A stretch of DNA of 64,000 nucleotides from Acanthosepion esculentum. Lineage: Eukaryota > Mollusca > Cephalopoda > Sepiida > Sepiidae. Positions 53,146-61,879 of the stretch are shown one piece after another; position 1 is the first letter of the stretch; each line of letters opens with the position of its first letter. Below the pieces are notes generated by a model. That model saw only the letters and a list, made by a program, of their open reading frames with translations. It did not search any database and was not told the origin of the DNA. The position numbers and the translations under genes are program-made. The stretch covers positions 12,098,339 through 12,162,338 of the forward strand of contig OZ038498.1 in the NCBI GenBank assembly GCA_964036315.1. The letters run 5' to 3'.

Positions 53146-53700
53146 CCGTCCTGGGTAAGACGGTAAACTATATCCGTGTCATGGGTAAGACGGTAAACTA
53201 CATCCAACAGAAAGGCCTCTGATCAAGAGGCTTTGAGGAGCCTGGAACCACCTCTTAATTGCTGGTGTTCCCCGGCTGTTGTGGAGTTATTTCCTTAGTG
53301 GAAACTGTATTCGGACTAAATGCGTCCTAAATAGGTTAAACGTACAGAAACGTTAGGAACTTGAAATAAAGTGTTACGCTGAGTAATCGAGTTGTGGTCG
53401 CTGACTACTTTTTCTCCTCGACTACTACTGACTCCTACTTATAATAGATGGGAGAGTCTATTATCTAGACAAGGTCTTTCACTATAACACCGACCCACCC
53501 TGACCCGGGGTGCTAGCACCTGTTAGGGCCCCAGCTATGTGCAAATAGTTGACCTCCACTCCAAAACTGGAGTCAAAACAGTATGAAAGTGTAAAAATAC
53601 GTTTTATTACCAGAAATACTTTGTATAAAAAATATTACCAGCAATACATTATTGCCAGAAATATATTTTTGAAAAAAAAAAAAAATTACCAGCGAAACAT
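53146..53700 (+). repeat. Dispersed repeat R1, copy 2 (interrupted)
   Basis: Two 30-mer units (GGGTAAGACGGTAAACTA) are followed by AAAGGCCTCTGATCAAGAGG and GGAACCACCTCTTAATTGCT. After an insertion at 53277-53489 it continues with GCTAGCACCTGTTAGGGCCC and AAAATACGTTTTATTACCAG up to about 53700. Confidence 0.85.
53277..53489. repeat. Solo LTR (or TRIM-like) inserted into R1
   Basis: The 213-bp block absent from R1 copies 1 and 3 starts TGTTGTGGAG and ends CTATAACA (TGTT/AACA termini). It includes AATAAA (about 53366), and is bordered by CCGGC and CCGAC, an imperfect 5-bp target duplication. These features fit a solo LTR. No related internal sequence is in the window. Confidence 0.6.
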
Positions 53701-53769
53701 TTAAAACTTATAAAATAAAAAAATAAAAAATTATTTTATATTTTTTTTTGTTGAAAAATGTATTACTGG

Positions 53770-53804
<35 letters not shown>

Positions 53805-53806
53805 AT

Positions 53807-53850
53807 TCACAGATAGTACTGTTTCGCTGTATCACAGCTCCTCAGTGCGA
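53807..53850 (-). ncRNA. Hammerhead ribozyme candidate, best formed (cassette 6)
   Basis: On the minus strand: stem I UCGCA (53850-53846); core CUGAGGA (53845-53839); stem II GCUGU (53838-53834)/ACAGC (53830-53826) with loop GAU and the standard G10.1-C11.1 pair; GAA (53825-53823); stem III ACAG (53822-53819)/CUAU (53816-53813), closed by A15.1-U16.1 with one C-A mismatch and loop UA; H17 = C (53812); then UGUGA (53811-53807) pairing with UCGCA (one G-U). All invariant core bases are present. Predicted cleavage is after the C at 53812. (AT)n 53772-53800 follows directly. Confidence 0.7.
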
Positions 53851-53859
53851 CTAGACTTC

Positions 53860-54969
53860 CGAATGCCTCAAGCCAGGATTGAAACACAATTCGAAAAAAA
53901 ATATTACACTGGATTTAATGATATATTGGCTTCAACAATCTGCTCCCCCCTTAATCAAATACAACATTAATAACTTACCTTAATAACTCTTCCAGTAATA
54001 CGAATTTCAAACGTGTTCATATTAAAAAGCCAACTTACATTTTAAAGTTAAAGATTAAAAATTTAAAATTAGCGGTTAAGCAGTTGATACAAAAATATTT
54101 TATGAATCCTATTAGAACTCGTAATTGTACTTATCGTCATTTTCCATGTGAAACTTTCCCGCGTGAACCTTAGACTGTTATTCAATAAACGATACGCAGA
54201 AGAAAAGGGTCGATTTTTCACGCAGATGTTCATTGTTTTAAACAAATAAATACGTTCAGTTGTGTCAAAATTAATAAAAATGTTCTCTCTTTGAACCCTA
54301 AGTCGCATGATGTAATTGTAATTTTGACTTTGTAAACGTAGGATTCAGTCATTCTTCAGAAATAAATACATTTGAAAATATTCTCTTTTTGTTCATAATG
54401 TCGTTCTGGATTGACTGAAACTATTTACAGTGCGTGTAACATTTTCATTTTCCCCCACGCTCTCATACTAGAGCTTTGTAATCAGAAAATTAATTTATCT
54501 TGAAAAAGTTCGCTTCCTATATTGTTAGAAGACATTGTAATTGAGCGCGTGAAACAAAAAAAATGTCTGTCAAAGTGATAGTATCTTATTTATAGCTATT
54601 CCTTTCGACAGACATTGAATCATTTTTAATTCATATCTCAATGTAGATAACGAGAGAGAAAGAGAAAAAAATTCTTCAGTCATGGTCTTATAATAGAAAA
54701 TCTAACATGCCTTCGGCAGTGGTAAACTTGGATTTGACGATAACGTCATAAAATGAACCAAGCTATGGATTCTAAAATTTAAAAAATACTGAAAATTTTT
54801 CTGTGAGAAAATGTTTTCCTAATTAACCTTAATGATTCAGAAAAATTTGTAAAAACAAAATTCAACAATTCTTATATTTATTTGCTTGAAGAGAAAGATT
54901 TCAAAGCTCCAAAAACAAAACCAGCCAACAATGATGGCGTCTTTTATTATATTAACGTTTCGTGCCAAC

Positions 54970-55007
<38 letters not shown>

Positions 55008-55059
55008 ATTTAGGCAGCATTTTTTCATTGATGCATGTTTCATTAAATAATATAGACAA
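53860..55059. other. AT-rich sequence, no supported gene
   Basis: Short frames only (up to 79 codons). (AT)n and (GT)n occur at 54970-55007. GAAACGTTAATA on the minus strand near 54960 is a Penelope-like tail motif next to the (AT)n tract. Confidence 0.5.
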
Positions 55060-55317
55060 GTGTTGTTTATTTATTTTATGTAAATTCTTTTCATACCGTC
55101 TGATAAGCTTAATAACATTATCATTAAAAGAAGAACGAAAACATGCCTGGCCGCATACACAATTCTGGAAAATCCTCGTTGAAAACACAACTATATTTAA
55201 ACATGAAAACAATAAACAAAAACTAAAAATTCTTGAAGCTATATACATAAAACAATTGAAACCTAACCTGAACAAAATAAACTATGAAATTTCCACAAAT
55301 ATTCTTAAATGCCTATA
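55060..55317 (+). pseudogene. Penelope-like element GIY-YIG C-terminal end
   Basis: The plus frame gives SLITLSLKEERKHAWPHTQF, then NKQKLKILEAIYIKQLKPNL, ending ILKCL before TAA at about 55317. The pattern 'HE...KLKILEAIYIKxxxPxLN' is the end of the GIY-YIG endonuclease found at the C-terminus of Penelope-like retroelements; the Glu of ILEA is the conserved catalytic-site glutamate of the fold. The GIY-YIG motif proper and the reverse transcriptase are missing. The upstream part (55022-55125) is repeated in inverted form at 55607-55725, so the element has been rearranged. Confidence 0.65.
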
Positions 55318-55540
55318 ATTGGTAACAGAAGCCATTGTTTTATAGCAACGGCTTCACATACTTAATACTTCTCGAATTCACTCTCACATGGTCATGTGTG
55401 ACGTCACGAGCTGCGGTGCGATTTTCGCTTCCAGCGTCTTATATGCACGAGTTTGCCGTTGCTTGGAAATCTTCCATGTAAACAGGAACAGACTATCCTC
55501 ACTGTCTTGTCCGTGTATTGCTTAATATAGTGTAATGTAA

Positions 55541-55929
55541 TTGTCAACTTTGGTAATGGTTTATGTAAGCCGAAAGTTTAGATAGGATTAAAAAATATGT
55601 ATCAATATTGTGATTTTCTTTCTTCGTTTAATGATAATGTTATTAAGCTTATCAGACGATATGAAAAGAATTTACATAAAATAAATCGACAACACTTGTC
55701 TATATTATTTAATGAAACATGCATATATATATATATATATATATATATTGCATGTTTCATTAGATAATATAGACAAGTTTTGTCTATTTATTTTAAGTAA
55801 GTTCCTTTCGTATTGTCTGATAAGCTTAATCCCATTATCGTTGAAAGACGAAAGGAAAACACCATATTGACACATGTTTGAATCCAATCTAAGCTTTCGG
55901 CTTACATAAGCGATTATCAAAGATAACAA
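55541..55929. repeat. Large palindrome centred on (AT)n
   Basis: TTGGTAATGGTTTATGTAAG...CCGAAAG (about 55548) is mirrored by CTTTCGGCTTACATAAGCGA (about 55894). The inverted similarity continues through CTGATAAGCTTAAT..ATTATC and TTGTCTATATTATTTAATGA to an (AT)n centre at 55722-55749. Arms are about 180 bases with about 85-90% identity. A third partial copy lies at 56010-56075. All are Penelope-like-element sequence (same as 55022-55125). Confidence 0.9.
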
Positions 55930-55989
55930 TTTTAATAAATCAAAACAACACATATACGAAACCACAATAATGGCCCGCCGTTGCTGTTT

Positions 55990-57604
55990 GAATAAGCTCA
56001 AAGTAACGACAAACTCTTAGGAACTTACTTAAAATAAATAGACAAAACTTGTCTATATTATTTAATGAAACATGCATTAATGAAAAATTGCTGCCGAAAT
56101 ATACACAATTTAAATATATATATATATATATATATGCATATGCACAGGTTGAAAATAAATTTGAAAACTAATTCTTTTTGTCAAACATCTATAAAGTTTT
56201 CTCTGTAAAATGTCTTTTTTAGTATGACATTAATTTTTTTTTCCATATCCACATTCATTGTTGTAAAGGTACAGAATTTGTTGATTTTACAAGTACATGA
56301 CTGTATTGAACAGTGTCTGTGCTGTGTAAACACTTACTGGAGGCCGAAACATCCCTGTCACAACTACGAAAAGACATTGAATTGACGTATAGTGCTGATT
56401 TCAGTCTCTGCGGTTTTGCCTGAAACTTCAAAATCTGCATATACAAGTTGTAAAACAATCCAACAACGGGACTCGAACCTGGTTTTGACAACACTAGAAG
56501 CAACGATTTTATTAGTAGATGGGCATGGATCATCTAATAACCGAACAAACTGGTCACTTTTCTGGTAAAGTGACAATGTCGAATTAAGAATGTTCGCGAT
56601 CTTTCCGGCATCTCTTACAGTCTATTCTTTGAATTCTTTTCCAATGTCCGTTTGTTCCTTTACAATACAACACACTTCTTTCATTAATGATGTCGAACAG
56701 AAATGCGAAAATAATCTCCTCTGCTTTCTTTTTAGTTTTCCACAATGGCGACCAGTTTAAACATCTTTATAAAATATACGTCTGAAACCTGTAGATACTC
56801 CGACCGCTGTAGCTTTTAGCCTGCCAGAGTCGTGGAGACTATTAGAGCGAGAGAACATCGTAACCATTGACAGTGTCAAAATCGAATTTATTCGTTCACT
56901 TCTATTTTCTCTCCTTCCTTCACTCAATCAGATGTTCTTCTTATCATAAGCCACAGGCAATAGACTTTCTTTAAACGCATTTCTTCTTTTTTTTCTTGTT
57001 TATTTTTTTAATTTTTTTTTAAAGCCTATGCGTAATTCAGGTTTTGATATATATATATTTTGTTTGGCTTTGTCTTGCATAAATTAAACCTTATTTATTT
57101 TTATTTCTTTCTCAACACTCATAAAAGGGAAAAATTAATATGTAGGGCTTTCTCTTCCACATAGCAATATGAACATCAATCAGCACTGGGTGGCGACTGA
57201 ATGTTCATACTGTTTCCAGTTTAACATAGGCTCTGTTCTCGATATGGAGCACTTTTTTCCATAATGATAGCAGACTTTAACAAAACATATTTTATCATAT
57301 GTAAAGTAGCATGGCGGACTTCTTAAACAAAAAAATTCGAAAAACGGATTTTAAATAATTTATAATACCTTATTTGGTTTGAATTTTGATTAAATAAAAA
57401 TCAACATTAAAGAAATCCAAAAATCTAATCTGTGAAGAAAAAAAAGAAATTAATTTATGTATATAAATAAACTTTTTAGACATTTTAATACATTGACATG
57501 ACAGTCATCACTCATTGAATATGTTACAGAAGAAAAATAAAACCAATAAATTTAAAAATCTCTTAAAAATCAAATATATTTTATAAACATTTGTTTCAAA
57601 GTAA
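55990..57604. other. AT-rich sequence, no supported gene
   Basis: It contains a Penelope-derived fragment (56010-56090), (AT)n near 56116-56135, and a B-box-like AGGTTCGAGTCCCGTTG on the minus strand (about 56480-56462) that may be a SINE remnant. The remainder is AT-rich without frames of interest. Confidence 0.5.
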
Positions 57605-57909
57605 ATTAGTAAGTCTAAAGATTAATTAAGTGGATTTTGTAAAAGTAATACTAACTTTTGCTTAAAACATGGTGAAACAAAAGTTTATTTATGCATGGTA
57701 AGTGTCATTAATGTCATAGATGAACAACAGTTGTCTTTTACTGTCACCCACAAATTTTTAAATGGACTAAAGCTGAAAAGGAATACAATCTATAAACTGT
57801 TGCTGTTTATGATTAAAAGTAAATTATCATTAACCTTATATAACTAATTGTGTAAGAATAGATTTTTTTTATTCCTTAAAATTTTATGAAATTCTAATCA
57901 ATCTTATAC

Positions 57910-57940
<31 letters not shown>

Positions 57941-58460
57941 CTGTATAAAACAAATACAAGAAATTAATTAATTAAAACTAGTTAATTGATACTTTGGCAT
58001 CTAATTCATTGCTTTTTTTGCTTTTTTTAATTATTCTTTTACATGTTTAATGGCATAAAATATTTAATTGTACCAAATGAGGTCTTTATCAATTTCTCTG
58101 ATTTTAAAATTTAAACTAAAGGAATTGCTAGAAAAAAAAAAGCAAAAAATTAATAAGGACTTATTGAATTGATACTGTTAATTGATTGGACACAAAATTA
58201 TTTCCTTTTTGAACTTCCATACAAAAAATAATCTAAAAGGTGTAAGAATGAAAAAAAATCTTTTTTTTAAATGAAATTAATTTAAAAAATGTTCACATTC
58301 GATAATGGCATTAATTTTTGCATTTTATATTCTCTAAATATATCTTTATTAAATAAAAAAAATGTTACGAACAGCATCGGGATGAATTTCAAAATAGCAA
58401 AGAAAAATGACAAGTAAATGTTTTTAAAAATATTCACTGTAGATTGTTTTTCTGTCAACA
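57605..58460 (+). repeat. AT-rich dispersed repeat R2, copy 2
   Basis: Co-linear with 47035-47880: ATTAATTAAGTGGATTTTG, TGAACAACAGTTGTCTTTTA, AATTATCATTAACCTTATAT, ATGGCATAAAATATTTAATT, and TTGAATTGATACTGTTAATTGA. It carries an (AT)n expansion (57911-57934) at the position of a shorter AT run in copy 1. The end GGGATGAATTTCAAAAT is shared with copy 3. Confidence 0.75.
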
Positions 58461-59234
58461 AATCTGAAAAAAAAATAAATCAAGTACCAACTCTCAAAAA
58501 CAGAAAAAAAGGTGGGGTCATAAAAAAATGTCGATTTGAAAAATTCCCATCTAATTATTGAATTTTAATAAAAATTGGCATTTACTAAGAGAATATATTT
58601 ACAAGAGAATATATATTTTCTAAAGCAGTCTCTTCAAAAACATTTTCGCGTGATTGCGTCCTCTTTTTACATTCGATGATTTTCAGTTGTGTTTCAATGC
58701 AAATTGAATTGACATTTTACACTTTTAAAAGATTGTCTTTGAAAAATAAATACTGAATGGGAATTCATTTTTTCTATTTTTAATTAATATTCTCAAGACG
58801 TAACATTTTTATTGAAAATAGCCAAATAACAAAAAAAAAAACAATACCCAATATTTGTCCTGTTATCTTCCCCACAGAAACTGTGTTGCTTACTCTGAAA
58901 CCCCCTACCTTGAGCGACTCTTGGGCCTTGTACAAGGTGAACATCATTACAAAAAACAAAAGTGTAAAAAAAAAACACCATCTCTTCAAATCCCTCTTAA
59001 AAAGCAAATGAAAAAAATAGAAATAAATAAAAAGAAATATGGAACATCAGCTGTGCAATAATCAAGAAATTGGGATTTATGTTGTTTGGTTTGTTGTGTT
59101 TTACGGCATATCAACCTCATTGGGTTATTTAATGCCGACAACTTTTTTTCCCCGGTAATATTTTGTTTTGTCAATCTATTTCTGGTAATATTTTTTCCTC
59201 AAAAATGTATAATAGGTAACATTATTTTAAAACA
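58461..59234. other. No supported gene
   Basis: AT-rich; frames of 60-75 codons without motifs. Confidence 0.5.
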
Positions 59235-59670
59235 TGTATTGCTGGTAATTTTTTTTTTTCAAAAATATATTGCTGGTAATAGTTTTTTTCTTCAAAAATT
59301 TATTTCTGGTAATAATTTTTTTTTACAAAGTATATCTGCTATTAAAATCATTTTTTACACTTTTATAATGTTTTTTTCCTCAGTTTCTGGGCTAACTATT
59401 TGCCCATAGCTGGAACCCTAACAGGTGCTACCACTCCGGGTAAAGGTGGACCTGGGAACACCAGCAATTAAGAGGTGGTTCCACGCTCCTCAAAACCTGA
59501 TCAGAGGCCTTGCTGTTGGATGCAGTTTAACGTCGTACCCAGGACAACACAAAAGAAAGTCATGTAAGAGAAGCTTCCTTCAGATGAAATACAATAACAT
59601 TACATTAGGCGTAGTATCGTCATACCCAGGACGCGGATGTAGTTTATCGTCATACCCAGGACGTGGGATT
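59235..59670 (-). repeat. Dispersed repeat R1, copy 3 (inverted)
   Basis: Complement of copy 1: CTGGTAAT units (59262-59320), GCCCATAGCTGGAACCCTAA, AGGTGCTACCAC, CCAGCAATTAAGAGGTGGTT, CTGATCAGAGGCCTTGCTGT, then 30-mer-like units near 59520-59545 and 59610-59665 (GTTTATCGTCATACCCAGGA). A 60-bp insertion separates the two 30-mer units. Confidence 0.85.
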
Positions 59671-59694
59671 TATGTTGAAAAAGAAGTTATCTTT

Positions 59695-60170
59695 AAAATT
59701 AATCGATAGTTTAAGAATAGAATTTTTTTATTCTAAATGGATATGAAACTTAGTAGATTGAGTAGTTTTATTTTTTTTTTATAATACATTTGAAGTAGTT
59801 TTTGTTTTTTGTTTTTTAATTAAATGATACTTTTGACTTTAACTCTGCTCTTTTTTTATATTATATCCTTACTTGATTGTTGGCATAGAATATCTAATTA
59901 CAGCCAATGTAGCATTTTGAACTATTCTGAATTTAAGAGTTATTGAATTATTACTCTTCTGATAGGAAAAAGTAGTCAATCAAAAGGCGGTAATTCCAAA
60001 TTATTTTGAACATCTATACAAAAATATTCTAAAACTTGCTAAAGTTTAAGAAAAAATTTTTAAAAAGTTTCAAAAATGGCATTCACATTTTTTTTTATTC
60101 TTCAAACATGTCTTTATTAAATAAAAAATAAATCTCTTCGTATTAACAGCAATGGGATGAATTTCAAAAT
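59695..60170 (+). repeat. AT-rich dispersed repeat R2, copy 3 (3' half)
   Basis: It shares ATTAAATGATACTTTTGACT, GCATAGAATATCTAATTACA, TTCCAAATTATTTTGAACAT, and the end GGGATGAATTTCAAAAT with copies 1 and 2. It starts directly after R1 copy 3. Confidence 0.7.
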
Positions 60171-60283
60171 GTGTGTGTGTGTGTGTGTGAGAATAACAAC
60201 AGAAGGAAAACTTATCTTAGCCAAAGATTTTTTGTTTGTTCACATTGTGCTTTACAGATCTACTCTATCTGAAAGGTTTTGTG

Positions 60284-60320
<37 letters not shown>

Positions 60321-60370
60321 GAAAATTTCTCAGTTAACCTGTAGAAAAAACAATATTTATAAATAAATGA

Positions 60371-60445
60371 CAATAGGAAATCTGTAGGTGCCGACGCGTC
60401 TACATTGGACGAAACGCGTCGGCAACTATTACAGTTTTCCTATTG
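60371..60445. repeat. Palindrome with GAAACGCGTC arm
   Basis: CAATAGGAAA..CTGTA and GCCGACGCGTC are mirrored by GACGCGTCGGC-like and TACAGTTTTCCTATTG; the loop is TACATTGGAC-GAA. The arrangement GCGUC...GAAACGCG is that of an open-stem-III hammerhead from which stem I, the CUGANGA box and stem II have been lost. (AT)n tracts lie on both sides (60296-60320, 60452-60471). Confidence 0.8.
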
Positions 60446-60499
60446 CCATTCATATATATATATATATATATGCTTTTGAAAATTTGAAAGAAATCAGGA

Positions 60500-60561
60500 G
60501 GTCAGCTGAATACCTTGGTTTCAATCGCGTGGTATCCTCAGGCAATTTTCCTCAACTGACC
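60500..60561 (-). ncRNA. Hammerhead ribozyme-like motif (cassette 7)
   Basis: On the minus strand: outer stem I GGUCAGUUGA (60561-60552), a 10-nt internal loop, core CUGAGGA (60541-60535), a 12-nt weak stem II segment (60534-60523), GAA (60522-60520), stem III ACC(60519-60517)/GGU(60514-60512) with loop AA, H17 = A (60511), and UCAGCUGACC (60509-60500), which pairs with the outer stem I over 10 bases (one G-U). The core, stem III and cleavage site fit; stem II is poor. It follows (AT)n 60452-60471. Confidence 0.5.
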
Positions 60562-60877
60562 AACTAACGCAACTTTTTTTTTTTTTTTTTTTAAAAACTA
60601 AAGAATGGCAAATTATTATTTTCAAAAATAAAAAAACAAACGCATGACAAGGGAGGAGGAGGAGGGGGAAGGGGAAAGAGAAGAAAAGCAAATGTATTGC
60701 GGTTAATAACTTTTTTAAAATCCAGCCTCGTATATGCTTATAATATATAAGCAAGGACTTAAAACTTCGAATTTTTGGTTTAAAAGGTTCTTTGGATCCA
60801 GAAATGTGTATTGAGCACTTTTTAATACTAAACTACTGTTTCCGGACTAATTCAATTCTGAGCATTAACATTTTATG

Positions 60878-60929
<52 letters not shown>

Positions 60930-61285
60930 ATTATTTTCTAGAAAATAATTGTATTTAGCTCTGTTTGAATCGAGCACTGCTTTTTTTTAAATAAAAATAA
61001 TTGCTAAGAAAAACAGATTATAAATCTTGTTCTTTCTTATTATTTTAACTAGTTGTAATCTTATAAATAAAGTAATTATACTCGTCCGGAAAACCTTGGG
61101 TGCCTTGATTTGTGAATAAACCAACCAATACCAAAGGGGAAAAAATGGTACAAAAAAAAAGAAAGAGCAGAGAACATGTACGTCAGCCGAAAAGAATCGT
61201 CTAGCATCCAAGTTCAGAGTCCAAAGAAAAAAACCCAATACGAGTGAGTAAAATAACTAAAAGTGCTCGATACGCTAAGTAGAGC
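60562..61285. other. Simple repeats, no supported gene
   Basis: Poly-T at 60575-60592, (AT)n at 60881-60926, and at 61075-61130 a segment with ACTCGTCCGGAAAACCTTGG resembling 3690-3720. Confidence 0.5.
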
Positions 61286-61431
61286 AAACCTAAGTTAAAC
61301 CTAAAGAGCCAGACAAACCTACCACAGTTTCACCTATGTAGATCGTTAGGGACGACAGACTTAGGTGAAACCGATCCGCTTAGGTGAAACCGTGGTAGGT
61401 TTGTCTGGCTCTTTAGGTTTAACTTAGGTTT
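61286..61431. repeat. Palindrome related to hammerhead cassette 1
   Basis: AACCTAAGTTAAACCTAAAG and AGCCAGACAAACCTACCAC are mirrored at 61380-61431 (GTGGTAGGTTTGTCTGGCT, CTTTAGGTTTAACTTAGGTT). Arms are about 55 bases with few mismatches. Each strand has GTGAAAC followed by TGTGGTA or CGTGGTA and GGTTTGTCTGGC, i.e. the 3' half of cassette 1 at 3730-3783. The CUGACGA box is altered in both halves (CTAACGA on the minus strand), so these copies look inactive. Confidence 0.85.
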
Positions 61432-61879
61432 TCTTATTGATATTTTTTATTTTTACAAAACAGTGCTCAATGTACATTTACAGAGCATAAATATTATAAA
61501 TTAACTGATTTAGAATAGGGTTTCTTCGCTACACAGTAATCACCATGTTTCAAAAACTGAAGCTAAAAACTTCAAATTTAATTATATAATTAAATTAAAA
61601 ACATTAATTCTGTTTCAGCTTCAAGCGAATTTTAGAACCTATATAATATATATATATATGGTTAGCTTAGTCAAGAACAAGCCCAGAAGTGCAAGGTACC
61701 CAATGAGTGGGGGGGGGGGATATTTATTCTACCTTTAAAAACAACTAGATTTTGACAAGAAAACGAGAAAATTTTATGGGAAATAAAAAGTTAATTTCCC
61801 GCCCACCCCGCAATAAAATTGTTTTTTCTCTGGGGAATGATTGCAATTACAGTTATCTCCCTTATATATTATCATCTAA

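Noticed and set aside
60371..60445. Hammerhead with open stem III (GCGUC...GAAACGCG)
   Set aside because: The region that should hold stem I, CUGANGA and stem II is only about 10 nt; kept as a palindrome.
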